A DNA stretch of 64,000 bases, from the NCBI RefSeq assembly GCF_014697025.1, contig NZ_JACJRC010000016.1, forward strand, positions 1-64,000. The letters run 5' to 3'. Source of the stretch: Alkalinema sp. FACHB-956. Its GTDB lineage: Bacteria; Cyanobacteriota; Cyanobacteriia; Leptolyngbyales; Leptolyngbyaceae. Positions within the stretch are counted from its first letter, which is position 1. Every line of letters begins with the position of its first letter. Positions 25,214 through 34,195 of the stretch are shown here, one piece after another. The position numbers and the translations under genes are program-made. The notes under the pieces are model-generated. The model was not told the origin of the DNA, did not search any database, and was given only the letters and a program-made list of their open reading frames with translations.

Positions 25214-26623
25214 TTACTGGGGATTGGCGGATTTGGCGGCAGGGTTGGCCGATGGCTTCTGGCGATTCCAGTCATCCCCGATGCGTAGGGTCAAGTCAGA
25301 TTCCAAGTCCCCCGTTGAACTGGCCTCCACAGAGCCTAGGTGCAGCATTTTCTTCAGCATTTCCGCCGATTCCAATTGGCCTCCCTGGACAATGATTTGG
25401 GTTTGTTTTTGGGTTTCTGACCAGGGTTCGATCGCAAAGACATTGGTATAGCCCAATTGCAGCAATTCACCCACCACCTCTTGACCTGCATTGGGGTTAC
25501 TGGAAGCATTTTGTACGGCAATGCGTAGGCTGGCGATCGAGGTTTCTTCAGCAGTGCTGCTGCCTTGGTCAAAGTACTGCTTCATGACCCGATCGCGGCC
25601 TGCTTCGTTCATGATCCAGTAGCTGGCCCGAAATTCGTTGGGGGCACTAAATCGTCCGGGTAGCATCACCATCTTGACGTTTTTCTGATCCAACTTGAGG
25701 CCGAAGTTGACCAAGGCCAGCATTTCCTCAAAGCTGAGATTCGTATCAATATACTTTTGCATCGTGCTCAAAATTCCGGGCACGCGGGGAAAGACCATCG
25801 GTGAACTCACCTGCGATCGCAGTGCCTTCAGTAAGGTCTGCTGCCGTTGCACCCGGCCAATGTCGCCAAAGCTATCGTGGCGGAACCGGGCAAATTGCTC
25901 CGCTTGGTTGCCATCCAGGGTTTGCCAGCCTTTCTTGAGATCGATGAAAAGCTTCTGGGTTTTGTCCTGGTAGGACATATCTTCCGGAACGTACACCTTG
26001 ACGCCCCCCAGTTGATCCACCAGTTCCTTAAAGGCATCGGTGCTGACCCGCACGTAGCGATCGACTTCAATGTTATTCAGGGTTTGGTTGACGACCTGTT
26101 TAGCGAGGGCTGGCCCACCACTGGCGTTGGCTTGGTTGATTTTGGTAACGCCAATGCCCGGAATATCCACTTGGGTATCGCGGGGAATTGACAACAAGTT
26201 GACCGTTTGCTGCACCGGATCAATCCGCAGGAGCAGCATCGTATCGCTACGGCCAGAAAAAATCTCGTCGCTGCCTTCCTTGGCATCGGGCACGCGATCG
26301 ATCCCCATCACCAGCACAGTTACAGGTCGAGTAATTTGGTACTGAAAGCCGCTCTTAATCAGATCGCCCAGTAGGCGCTGTCCTTCTTGGGGCGGGATGG
26401 CTCCTGGGAGAGGCATCGTAACGGCTAAAAAAGATCCAGCCCCCGCCGCAACCACGGCAGTCAGCACTAACGATAGCCCTTGGGCGACGGATTGGATCAG
26501 GGGTGAGCGCCATTTTGGAACCACAGTCACCTGGTCAGCTTGCCGGGAAAAGGGGCTAGAATTGCCTGGGTTGGCAGGAGATGGGGATGATGAATGGTTC
26601 GTCAATGGTTTCACAAGCCTCAC
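25214..26623 (-). CDS. LytR-CpsA-Psr (LCP) family protein with LytR_C domain
   Basis: 469 residues. Cytosolic N-terminus, one transmembrane helix (SLVLTAVVAAGAGSFLAVTMPLP), then the LCP catalytic domain: VLVMGIDRVPD, SDTMLLLRIDPVQQTVNLLSIPRDTQVDIPGIGVTKINQANASGG, and RFRHDSFGDIGRVQRQQTLLKAL. These contain the Arg/Asp residues that hold polyprenyl-phosphate glycans. The C-terminal LytR_C domain follows (SLRIAVQNASSNPNAGQEVVGELLQLGYTNVFAIEP). LCP enzymes attach glycopolymers to peptidoglycan; in cyanobacteria the acceptor is uncertain. Monocistronic by spacing. Confidence 0.93.
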   Translation of the reverse strand: MRLVKPLTNHSSSPSPANPGNSSPFSRQADQVTVVPKWRSPLIQSVAQGLSLVLTAVVAAGAGSFLAVTMPLPGAIPPQEGQRLLGDLIKSGFQYQITRPVTVLVMGIDRVPDAKEGSDEIFSGRSDTMLLLRIDPVQQTVNLLSIPRDTQVDIPGIGVTKINQANASGGPALAKQVVNQTLNNIEVDRYVRVSTDAFKELVDQLGGVKVYVPEDMSYQDKTQKLFIDLKKGWQTLDGNQAEQFARFRHDSFGDIGRVQRQQTLLKALRSQVSSPMVFPRVPGILSTMQKYIDTNLSFEEMLALVNFGLKLDQKNVKMVMLPGRFSAPNEFRASYWIMNEAGRDRVMKQYFDQGSSTAEETSIASLRIAVQNASSNPNAGQEVVGELLQLGYTNVFAIEPWSETQKQTQIIVQGGQLESAEMLKKMLHLGSVEASSTGDLESDLTLRIGDDWNRQKPSANPAAKSANPQ

Positions 26624-26754
26624 ACTACGTTGGAAAAGATTGAGCGTATCCGGCGTATCTGTCTAACGTATCGATCCGTCTCAGGTCTCTAGCTGTTTTA
26701 AGGTTTCTAACCGTCTGACCTATCTAGAAAGCCTTTCGAGAAAGTCTCTGTAAG

Positions 26755-26808
26755 CAAGTTTTTGCCAACAAGTCTTTACAAGCAAGTCTTTGCCAACAAG
26801 TCTTTGCC
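26755..26808. repeat. ~27-bp imperfect tandem repeat
   Basis: Two copies of CAAGT(T/C)TTTGCCAACAAGTCTTT followed by ACAAG or GCC. The unit itself contains the sub-repeat CAAGTCTTTGCC. Confidence 0.75.
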
Positions 26809-26982
26809 GGACATCTCTCACCGAGCAACCCTGTCAATCCTAACGAATTTCTTAAGGACTATCCTGAACCTTGAAATCCGATCTTTTCAACAGTGTTTTT
26901 GCCTGTAAAGCAAATTCCCTGACTAGAGTCATTCATCCGGACAACGAGCAAGACGGGATTTCGGCGGGAAAGTTTCTGCCAG

Positions 26983-27028
26983 ACTGGGCAGAGTGCAAAC
27001 TGGGTAGAGTGCAAACTGGGTCAAGTCC
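26983..27028. repeat. 16-bp tandem repeat, about three copies
   Basis: Units ACTGGGCAGAGTGCAA, ACTGGGTAGAGTGCAA and a partial ACTGGGTCAAGT at 26983, 26999 and 27015. Confidence 0.85.
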
Positions 27029-27514
27029 AACGGCCTAGGTTGCAGGCCATGGAACCTAGGAAATGACGGTTGTCACCCCTCAAGGCAGATAACCTACCAC
27101 GATCGGGAACCCTGAACGACGGGGCTTGGGTAAATTACCCAGGGTCTTCACAGCTCGGAATCGATCATTCACAGATCATTCACTGGAACCCTAGAAACTG
27201 TCGGCAAAAAAATTTGTCCACGCTGCTAGTAATTTTTCCACAATCTTTATGCATCCTTTATGCATCGATCGTAAGATGCGGAAACCTAGGAAGAGTTGTC
27301 AAAGATCCCAGGTGTTTACTAGGCACTCGATCGAGTCTTCACTAAGATAGGGGCGAATTGAGGGGGGCGAATCCTGACTGCTCTGAAATCTTGGGGATGG
27401 TAAATCTATAGAGAGATGCTCCATCCACTGCTGACCCCCGTTCTGGGTTGTAGGCTGTCTGTGTCCCGTAATCCTGCCCCGTTGACAAACCTTGCACCGT
27501 ACCGTTGATTAACT

Positions 27515-28591
27515 ATGACCCAACCCCTGATTTCCGTAATTTTGGCTGGTGGTAAGGGGGAGCGCTTTTGGCCCCTGAGTCGCAAGCATCGCCCTAAGCA
27601 GTTCCTCAGCCTGGATGGCAGCGGTGAAAGCCTCCTCCAAACCACTGCCCAGCGTTTACTCAAGCCGGCCCAAGGCTGGGAAAACCTCTGGGTGATTACG
27701 GCCTCTCACCTGGCAGATGCTGTGCGGGCGCAGTTACCGGATTTGCCTCCCGAAAATCTGTTGGTGGAACCGGAAGGACGGGATACAGCTCCAGCGGTGG
27801 CCTGGAGTACATTAGAAGTGGCCAAACGCTACGGGGATCAAGCTGTGGTGGGGTTTTTCCCAGCGGATCATTGGATTGATGATGCCGATCGCTTTGCGGA
27901 AACCCTGCTGGCTGCCCAACATTTAGCACTCCAAGAGTCAGCGATCGTCACCTTGGGGATCCAACCCACCTATGCGTCAACGGGTTACGGCTACATCGAG
28001 CAAGGCAAAGCGATCGCCCAGTACGAGGCAGCAACGGGCAATACCTATCCCGCTAGCCAAGTGGTGCGCTTTACCGAAAAACCCGATCGAACTACCGCTG
28101 AAGACTTCATCCAGCAAGGCTGCTTTAGCTGGAATGCGGGCATGTTTGTCTTTCAGGCCAAAACCGCGCTGCAAGAGCTGCGCCAGCACGCCCCTGAAAT
28201 TTTGGAACCGCTGGAGGCGCAGGGGACTGCTGCCTATGGCGAAGTCCCGAAAAAAAGTATTGATTATGCCTTGATGGAAAAAACCCAGCGGGCTTGTGTG
28301 TTACCCGTCACCTTTGGTTGGGATGACCTCGGGGATTGGGGGGCGATCGAACGACTGCTGAAAAGTGACAATCCCAATGTCGAGTTAGCGCAGCATGTGG
28401 GTTTAGATACTCGGGGGGCCTTGTTCTACGCCACTCAAGAGGATGACCTGATTGTGACGATCGGTCTGGAAGATACGGTGATTGTGCGGGATGGCAAAGT
28501 AACGTTGATCGTGAAAAAGGATCGCACCCAGGAAATCAAATCCGTGTTGAAGACCTTGCAGGGCAATCCCGCCTATCAAGATTTTCTGTAG
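27515..28591 (+). CDS. manC: Mannose-1-phosphate guanylyltransferase
   Basis: 358-residue nucleotidyltransferase forming GDP-mannose from mannose-1-phosphate and GTP, for polysaccharide and glycoprotein synthesis. The N-terminal signature LAGGKGERFWPLSRKHRPKQFLSL binds GTP. LLVEPEGRDTAPAVAW and VVRFTEKPDRTTAEDFIQQGCFSWNAGMF are the conserved metal and sugar-binding blocks. VTFGWDDLGDWGAIERLL is the family's fourth block. It is the short form without the C-terminal phosphomannose isomerase domain. Followed by a hairpin-T terminator. Start ATG 27515 leads straight into the catalytic fold. Confidence 0.93.
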   Translation: MTQPLISVILAGGKGERFWPLSRKHRPKQFLSLDGSGESLLQTTAQRLLKPAQGWENLWVITASHLADAVRAQLPDLPPENLLVEPEGRDTAPAVAWSTLEVAKRYGDQAVVGFFPADHWIDDADRFAETLLAAQHLALQESAIVTLGIQPTYASTGYGYIEQGKAIAQYEAATGNTYPASQVVRFTEKPDRTTAEDFIQQGCFSWNAGMFVFQAKTALQELRQHAPEILEPLEAQGTAAYGEVPKKSIDYALMEKTQRACVLPVTFGWDDLGDWGAIERLLKSDNPNVELAQHVGLDTRGALFYATQEDDLIVTIGLEDTVIVRDGKVTLIVKKDRTQEIKSVLKTLQGNPAYQDFL

Positions 28592-28650
28592 AGTGCTTTT
28601 AAGGGCGTCGGATTGACAAAGACCACCCCAAATCGGTATGTAATGTAAGG

Positions 28651-28678
28651 CCATGCGCGGTAACGGGCATGGTTTTTT
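28651..28678 (+). terminator. Rho-independent terminator
   Basis: Stem CCATGC (28651-28656) and GCATGG (28667-28672), a 10-base loop and six T residues (28673-28678). It lies 60 bases downstream of the guanylyltransferase stop. Confidence 0.7.
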
Positions 28679-28851
28679 GTTGTTAAGATGAACCGCCGAA
28701 GAAAAAATAACTCGCTGTTTAGAATGTTAAATAAAACAGAATAAACATGAGTTGTCGGTTGGCTTGCTCCCCTTTTGTGGGATTTTAGGTCTTGGTCTTA
28801 CCCCGATACAGGACATCATTTATACCTTGGGGTTTATTCAACACTTGCCTT

Positions 28852-30474
28852 ATGACTTTTGAAGGAACCGCTCAATCGACCTTTGCGATCACCACACCGC
28901 TCTACTACGTCAACGATTTGCCCCACATTGGCAGTGCCTATCCAACGATGGCGGCGGATGCGATCGCGCGATTTCAGCGGCTTCGCGGCTATGACGTTCG
29001 CTTCATCACAGGCAGCGACGAGCATGGCCAAAAGATTCAACGGACGGCGGAAAGTCTCGGACGCACCCCCCAGGCCCATTGTGACCAGATTGTCCAAGGC
29101 TTTGATTCCCTCTGGAAGCTGTTAAATATTCGCTACGATCGCTTCATCCGCACCACCGAATCCCGCCATGCCGCTATCGTGCGGGAATTTTTCCAACGGG
29201 TGTGGGATAACGGCGATATTTACCTCAGCCAACAAAAGGGCTGGTATTGTGTTTCCTGCGAAGAATTTAAAGACGAAAAAGAACTGCTGGACGGTCATCG
29301 CTGCCCGATTCACGTCAACAAAGAAGTGGAATGGCGGGATGAAGAGAACTATTTCTTTCGCTTATCCAAATACCAGGATGCGTTGGAAAAACTCTATGCT
29401 GAACGGCCCGAGTTTATCCAGCCGGAAACCCGCCGCAACGAAGTCCTCAGCTTTGTCAAACAAGGGCTGCGGGACTTTTCCATTTCCCGCGTCAACTTTG
29501 ACTGGGGATTTCCCGTCCCCGCTGATCCCCACCACATCATTTACGTCTGGTTCGATGCACTGCTGGGCTACATTACGGCTCTGTTGGATGATGCCGATGA
29601 ACCCACCTTGGAGAACGCCTTAAAACACTGGTGGCCCATCCATACCCACATCATTGGCAAAGATATCCTGCGGTTCCATGCTGTGTACTGGCCTGCGATG
29701 TTGATGTCAGCGGGATTGCCCCTACCCCACCGCGTCTTTGGTCATGGATTCATCATTCGCGATGGGGTCAAGATTGGCAAAAGCACAGGCAACGCGATCG
29801 ATCCCGTGGGCTTGACCGAGCGCTACGGAGCCGATGCCATGCGCTATTACTTCCTCAAGGAGCTGAAATTTGGCCAAGATGGGAGCTTTGAAGAAGTTCG
29901 GTTTGTCAACACGCTAAATGCAGATTTGGCTGATAATTTAGGTAACTTATTGAACCGAACCCTCAAGCTTGCGGTAAAAAATTGTCAGGGCGCAGTACCC
30001 GATCTCAACGGAGCAACGGTTACAACAGACAATCCTCTGAAGTTAGAAGGTCAAGATTTGTGCGATCGCGTGACAGCGGCCTACGAAGCCTTGGCATTTC
30101 ATGACGCCTGTGAAGCAATTCTCAACCTCGTTCGGCTGGGAAATCGCTATATTGATGATCAAGCACCATGGAAACTCTATAAGTCTGGTGAAAGAGAAAA
30201 AGCGGATCAAGTGCTCTATGTAGTTCTGGAATCGGTTCGATTAGCCGCTTATCTCTTGTCGCCCATTACACCCAGTATCAGCACCGCCGTATATCAACAA
30301 TTAGGATATTCGGTTGACTTTAGTGAAACTCCCTTAATAGATGTGTCGATCGACTACTCGACCCATGGAACATGGGGAATACTGACAGATAAACAACCCC
30401 TTGGTGATCCCAAACCAGTCTTCCAGAAGCTCGAATTGCCAGATGTAGCCGCGAAGGGTGATGCTAGCGGTTAA
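28852..30474 (+). CDS. metG: Methionyl-tRNA synthetase
   Basis: 540-residue class I aminoacyl-tRNA synthetase charging tRNA-Met. The HIGH box is NDLPHIGSAYPT (residues 25-28, HIGS) and the KMSKS loop reads VKIGKSTGNAIDP. The connective peptide has the sequence YCVSCEEFKDEKELLDGHRCPIH, a CxxC/CxH metal-knuckle variant. The anticodon-binding helical domain spans about residues 370-500. The C-terminal dimerisation domain is absent, as in other cyanobacteria. ATG 28852 is chosen because the preceding 20 codons of open frame do not resemble the family. Complete and presumably essential. Confidence 0.95.
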   Translation: MTFEGTAQSTFAITTPLYYVNDLPHIGSAYPTMAADAIARFQRLRGYDVRFITGSDEHGQKIQRTAESLGRTPQAHCDQIVQGFDSLWKLLNIRYDRFIRTTESRHAAIVREFFQRVWDNGDIYLSQQKGWYCVSCEEFKDEKELLDGHRCPIHVNKEVEWRDEENYFFRLSKYQDALEKLYAERPEFIQPETRRNEVLSFVKQGLRDFSISRVNFDWGFPVPADPHHIIYVWFDALLGYITALLDDADEPTLENALKHWWPIHTHIIGKDILRFHAVYWPAMLMSAGLPLPHRVFGHGFIIRDGVKIGKSTGNAIDPVGLTERYGADAMRYYFLKELKFGQDGSFEEVRFVNTLNADLADNLGNLLNRTLKLAVKNCQGAVPDLNGATVTTDNPLKLEGQDLCDRVTAAYEALAFHDACEAILNLVRLGNRYIDDQAPWKLYKSGEREKADQVLYVVLESVRLAAYLLSPITPSISTAVYQQLGYSVDFSETPLIDVSIDYSTHGTWGILTDKQPLGDPKPVFQKLELPDVAAKGDASG

Positions 30475-30489
30475 CTCAGGAGGTTCCCT

Positions 30490-30570
30490 ATGCGACAGGA
30501 AGTGGTGCTTTCTCTCATCATGGTTATGGTTACGAAGCATCAGATGACTCGCATAAAAATTGAGGTATAG
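30490..30570 (+). CDS. Candidate 26-residue small ORF with strong Shine-Dalgarno
   Basis: ATG 30490 is preceded by CAGGAGGTTCCCT (AGGAGG, six-base spacing), the best ribosome binding site in this neighbourhood. It encodes MRQEVVLSLIMVMVTKHQMT followed by RIKIEV and a stop. It sits in the 137-base gap between metG and the NYN-domain gene, on the same strand. The peptide is hydrophobic then basic. It could be a leader peptide coupling the two genes or a small membrane protein. I know no homologue; the initiation site is the only support. Confidence 0.35.
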   Translation: MRQEVVLSLIMVMVTKHQMTRIKIEV

Positions 30571-30611
30571 AAACTGTGTTGAGCAATAATGTTCACCCTG
30601 AAGGAGAGATT

Positions 30612-31187
30612 ATGTTCTCTCCAGAACAGGTTCTCGAAAATCGAGGTCGAGTAGCTATCTTTATCGATGGCTCCAACCTGTTTTACGCAGCGCTTCAACT
30701 TGGCATTGAAATTGATTACACAAAGTTGCTCTGCCGCCTGACGGCAGGGTCGCGACTCTTAAGATCGTTTTTCTACACCGGAGTCGATCGCACCAATGAA
30801 AAGCAGCAGGGTTTTCTGCTGTGGATGCGTCGCAATGGCTACCGGGTGATTTCAAAGGATTTAGTACAACTACCCGATGGATCCAAGAAGGCTAACTTGG
30901 ATGTGGAAATCGCCGTAGACATGATGTCGTTGGTCGGCTCCTACGATACGGCGGTGCTGGTCAGTGGCGATGGGGATCTGGCCTATGCCGTCAATGCCGT
31001 TAGCTATCGTGGCGTGCGGGTAGAAGTGGTCAGCCTGCGATCAATGACCAGTGACAGTTTGATTAACGTGGCCGATCGCTACATTGATTTGGACACCATC
31101 AAGGAAGACATCCAGAAAACCCCTCGCAGCTATACCTATCGCCCGCTGTCTGGCATGGGCATCGCGGAAGAAGAAGGTGTGATGTAA
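30612..31187 (+). CDS. LabA-like NYN-domain protein
   Basis: 191 residues from ATG 30612, with GGAG seven bases upstream. NYN/PIN-like nuclease fold: VAIFIDGSNLFYAALQLGIEIDYTKLL has the first Asp, KKANLDVEIAVDMM the second, and AVLVSGDGDLAYAVNAVSYRGVRVEVV the third acidic cluster. The set could coordinate Mg for RNA cleavage. The sequence resembles the LabA/DUF88 group; LabA of Synechococcus damps KaiC-dependent transcription output, but which paralogue this is cannot be settled by eye. Small C-terminal tail RPLSGMGIAEEEGVM. Possibly coupled with the small ORF at 30490. Confidence 0.87.
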   Translation: MFSPEQVLENRGRVAIFIDGSNLFYAALQLGIEIDYTKLLCRLTAGSRLLRSFFYTGVDRTNEKQQGFLLWMRRNGYRVISKDLVQLPDGSKKANLDVEIAVDMMSLVGSYDTAVLVSGDGDLAYAVNAVSYRGVRVEVVSLRSMTSDSLINVADRYIDLDTIKEDIQKTPRSYTYRPLSGMGIAEEEGVM

Positions 31188-31341
31188 TTTCTGGATTGGC
31201 TCAGAACCGGGCATCGGCCCGTGATAGGAGATTCTGACCGGGGATTGAGCAAGGGGGTTGTGAAATAAATGGTGATCAGAGAGTTTGCTGTGGCTCCTAG
31301 GGGATGGCAGGGACTCTCTGATTCTGTTTTGAGGCTGGGGG

Positions 31342-31449
31342 GTTACAACCAATGGGCTGAACCCAGGAGTTGAACCCAGGAGTTAAACCCAGGGGTTGAA
31401 CCAATGGGCTGAACCCAGGAGTTGAAACAGGGGTTGAAACCAATTGGGT
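31342..31449. repeat. Degenerate 14-15-bp tandem repeats (TTGAACCCAGGAG)
   Basis: Seven or so copies of (G/A)(T/C)TGAACC(CAGGAG|AATGGGC) in mixed order, including a duplicated compound unit AACCAATGGGCTGAACCCAG. Immediately upstream of the lptC ribosome binding site. Confidence 0.85.
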
Positions 31450-31493
31450 AGAACAGCGTCTATTCTAAGGGAGGTGGCATTGGAGGAAGGACA

Positions 31494-32654
31494 TTGAGAG
31501 GATCCCAGGTTTTATGCGGAGTCTTGGCAGGTGTGGTGCTGGTGGCGGGTTGCGCACCAGGGGGAAACCGAACTGCGGATAAGCTCCAAAAAGATGTGCG
31601 GGATGCCCAATCCTTTGATCCCAGCTTGACGTTTAACGATTTGACCTTGGAGCAGGCAGACGAGCAAGGCAAACTGCTCTGGAAAGTCAAGGCCAAGCAA
31701 GCCATCTACAGCCGAGATAAAAAAGTGGCGGCGGTGATTGCGCCCCAGGGCGAGTTCTATCAAGATGGCAAAGCGGTCTTTAAAATTTCCGGCGATCGCA
31801 GTGATGTGATTGAAGATGGCAAGTCGATCATCCTTAAGGGCAAGATCACGGCGGTCAATCTGAAGGATGGGGTGGAAATTAAGGGCAACGAGTTGGAATG
31901 GCGACCGTCGGAAGATGTGCTGTTGGTCAAAAATAAATTTACCGGCACCCACAAGCAACTAAATATTGCTGCTAACGAAGGAAAATTCTACAGCCGCAGC
32001 CGGAAGGCGCAGATGAAGGGGCAAATTGTGGCGGATGTGAAAAATCCCAAGCTACAACTCCGCAGTGAGCAGTTAACTTGGCTGTTGGCAGAGGAAAAAG
32101 TGACCGCCGATCGCCCCGTGCAAATCGATCGCTACCGCAGCAACAACCAGGTCGATCGGGCCACGGCGGACAAGGCAGAATACGACCTAAAAACCAAGAT
32201 TGCCTCCCTGCAACAAAATTCCCAGGTGGTGATGGCGCAACCCGTTCTGCAAGCGAAAAGTAATGTGCTGACCTGGAATACCGATCTGCAAACCATTACC
32301 GCTCCCCAACCGATTAATGTGGTGAATGCCACGGATCAGGTGACGATTAGCGCCGATCGGGGGGAAATGAAGCTTCAGGAACAAATGGCATACCTCAACG
32401 GCAATGTGCGGGGGGTGAGTCAGAAAAATCAGGCCAATGTGGGGGCAGATCGGCTGACCTGGAATTTAGCGACCCAGGAATTTGAGGCCGATGGCAACGT
32501 GACCTACCAGCAGGCCAATCCGGTGTTTAACCTGGTGGGATCCCAGGCGCGGGGACGGTTGCAGGATCAGCAGGTGGTGGTGACGGGTGGCCCCGCCAGT
32601 AGCGATAACCGCGTCGTCACGGAAATTATTCCCAGCACGCTCAAGCAGAATTAA
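31494..32654 (+). CDS. lptC: LPS export periplasmic protein LptC
   Basis: 386 residues starting at TTG 31494, supported by GGAGGAAGG directly upstream. The signal QVLCGVLAGVVLVAGCAPG ends in a lipobox-like VAGC, so it may be lipidated. The rest is beta-jellyroll repeats of the LptC/OstA type: LTFNDLTLEQADEQGKLLWKVKAKQAIYSRDKKVAAVIAPQGEFYQDGK and later YDLKTKIASLQQNSQVVM. It is longer than the ~190-residue proteobacterial LptC, as usual in cyanobacteria. The role is transfer of LPS from the inner-membrane LptBFG complex across the periplasm. No other lpt gene is nearby. Confidence 0.85.
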   Translation: MRGSQVLCGVLAGVVLVAGCAPGGNRTADKLQKDVRDAQSFDPSLTFNDLTLEQADEQGKLLWKVKAKQAIYSRDKKVAAVIAPQGEFYQDGKAVFKISGDRSDVIEDGKSIILKGKITAVNLKDGVEIKGNELEWRPSEDVLLVKNKFTGTHKQLNIAANEGKFYSRSRKAQMKGQIVADVKNPKLQLRSEQLTWLLAEEKVTADRPVQIDRYRSNNQVDRATADKAEYDLKTKIASLQQNSQVVMAQPVLQAKSNVLTWNTDLQTITAPQPINVVNATDQVTISADRGEMKLQEQMAYLNGNVRGVSQKNQANVGADRLTWNLATQEFEADGNVTYQQANPVFNLVGSQARGRLQDQQVVVTGGPASSDNRVVTEIIPSTLKQN

Positions 32655-32857
32655 TCGACTTCCGGTGCCTGTTGCTGTACCCATTGCCGAAAAGCCTTCA
32701 ATGCCTGACGACGCACCTCTTGGGCGCAGCGATCGAGAAATTGGGGGAGAACTGCTGCGATCGGAAAGTTGGGAAAATGAAGACTGGTTTGGACTGCTTG
32801 ATATTTGCCATCCTGGAGTTGGTAGATGCGGAGTTGGCCCTGCTCCAACTGGCATAA
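32651..32857 (-). pseudogene. C-terminal remnant of a Uma2 family gene
   Basis: About 68 codons read LEQGQLRIYQLQDGKYQAVQ, then HFPNFPIAAVLPQFLDRCAQ and RRQALKAFRQWVQQQAPEVD. This is the C-terminal tail of a cyanobacterial Uma2 subgroup; the nuclease core is missing. The frame is continuous with dacB upstream, separated only by the dacB stop codon at 32858-32860, and its own stop overlaps the 3' end of lptC. Short internal TTG starts exist, but a functional product is unlikely. Confidence 0.65.
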
Positions 32858-34195
32858 TCAGCCCCCGGACAATAGCTCTGTCCGATCGCGGCTGCCTAAT
32901 TTCGCTACGGAAGCATTCGGGATGGGGCTGGGTTGCAGGCTCGCCGATCGCTGGGTGGGCTTGCCCCAGTAGGCTTGCAGTTGTTGCAGTAGAACATCTT
33001 GCTGGTTACGCAGGGCTTCAATATTGGTTCCCCGGTTGATAATCGTGAACCAGACCAAGCCCCGATCGCGGGTCGGCAGAACCCCGGACAGGGCGCTAAC
33101 TTCATTCAGGGTTCCGGTTTTGACCACGGAATTTTGGGGAATGGAGCGATCGATTAAGGTGCCAATGTCGGTGCCAGAAATGGGAAAGAGATCGGAAATT
33201 GTTAAGTTGTAAGTCTTGGCGTAGCGGGCTAAGGTCGTAAACAACGCTGTGACGCCGTGGGGGGTTAACCGATTGGGGGTGCCTAGGCCCGACCCATTTT
33301 CCAGCAGGATTTCGTCTGGACTGATTCCCGCTGCTGCTGCTGCCCGTTGCGCCGTGGCCTGTGCCCCTCCCATCAAGCGAGACAACCCTTCAGACATGGC
33401 GTTATTGCTGTAGACATTGATATTTTTAATCAGATAACGCAGGGGCAGAGATTTGCGCCGAAGCAACGGTTGACTGGCGGGAAGTTGGGGACTGTAAAGC
33501 ACGGTGCCCGCGATCGCAACCTGGGGCTTGGCGGGCTGGGGTTTCATCTGGGCGTACTGGGCTTGAATGGCCTCTTGCCAAGCCTTGCTGTTGATCGCTT
33601 GTTTGAATAATGTGCCGGATTTCATGGCATCCAGTTCGAAGTTCATGCCAAAGTTGCCCGTGATCACCAGATTGCCTGTGACTTGGCGAATGCCCAATTG
33701 GTTGAGGGCGTTCCCGATCGCGATCGCCTCTTCCCACACCAGCATCGGATCGCCCCCCCCTTGGATAACTAGATCACCTTGGAGGACCCCATTTTGCACG
33801 GGGCCAGTGCTACCCACGAGCGTTTCAAACTGATGATCCGGCCCCCAGGTCGATAGGGCAGCAAGGGATGTGGCCACTTTGGTCAGGGAGGCTGCCGAGA
33901 GAGGGGTGGAGCCTTGGTGGTTGACCAGCAGCGATGGCCCAGCCTGTAACCACACTCCCTGCTCCTGGACGTTTAGCCCTTGGCTAGTCAAACCGTTGAG
34001 GTACCGCCGCACAATTTCTTCAGCCCCCGCATCGGCGTCGGGTAGCACGATCCAGGGTGCATCCTGCAACATCTCCACGCCCACAGCCTTGGGGACATCC
34101 ATTGCCTTGAGGGTTAAGGGTTTAGAGTCCCCTAAAAACGGCAGGAGAAATAACAGAAAGCTTGTCTGGAGGCCAGGAAGCAGAAATTTCAGCAT
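32858..34195 (-). CDS. dacB: D-alanyl-D-alanine carboxypeptidase/endopeptidase (PBP4, S13 family)
   Basis: 445-residue penicillin-binding protein of the S13 family acting on peptidoglycan cross-links in the periplasm. The N-terminal signal is LKFLLPGLQTSFLLFLLPFLG. The three active-site motifs are SLTK (Ser103, Lys106), SNN in INVYSNNAMSEGLSRLMG, and KTG in SVVKTGTLNEVSALSGVLP. An S13-specific insert lies between SxxK and SxN. The stop codon is followed in the same frame by a Uma2 remnant, so the C-terminal TELLSGG may be truncated or altered by that event. Confidence 0.93.
   Translation of the reverse strand: MLKFLLPGLQTSFLLFLLPFLGDSKPLTLKAMDVPKAVGVEMLQDAPWIVLPDADAGAEEIVRRYLNGLTSQGLNVQEQGVWLQAGPSLLVNHQGSTPLSAASLTKVATSLAALSTWGPDHQFETLVGSTGPVQNGVLQGDLVIQGGGDPMLVWEEAIAIGNALNQLGIRQVTGNLVITGNFGMNFELDAMKSGTLFKQAINSKAWQEAIQAQYAQMKPQPAKPQVAIAGTVLYSPQLPASQPLLRRKSLPLRYLIKNINVYSNNAMSEGLSRLMGGAQATAQRAAAAAGISPDEILLENGSGLGTPNRLTPHGVTALFTTLARYAKTYNLTISDLFPISGTDIGTLIDRSIPQNSVVKTGTLNEVSALSGVLPTRDRGLVWFTIINRGTNIEALRNQQDVLLQQLQAYWGKPTQRSASLQPSPIPNASVAKLGSRDRTELLSGG

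Larger units (their letters stand above)
26624..27514. other. Long intergenic region, repeats only
   Basis: 890 bases between the divergent LCP and mannose-1-P guanylyltransferase genes. It holds two tandem arrays (26755-26808 and 26983-27028) and several CTAGG/ACCTAGG words. A 91-codon frame at 27070-27345 lacks a binding site and has no domain-like sequence. Presumably promoters plus decayed DNA. Confidence 0.5.

Noticed and set aside
27070-27345. 91-codon plus-strand ORF in the long gap before the guanylyltransferase
   Set aside because: No ribosome binding site, no domain-like sequence, and it crosses CTAGG-rich non-coding DNA.
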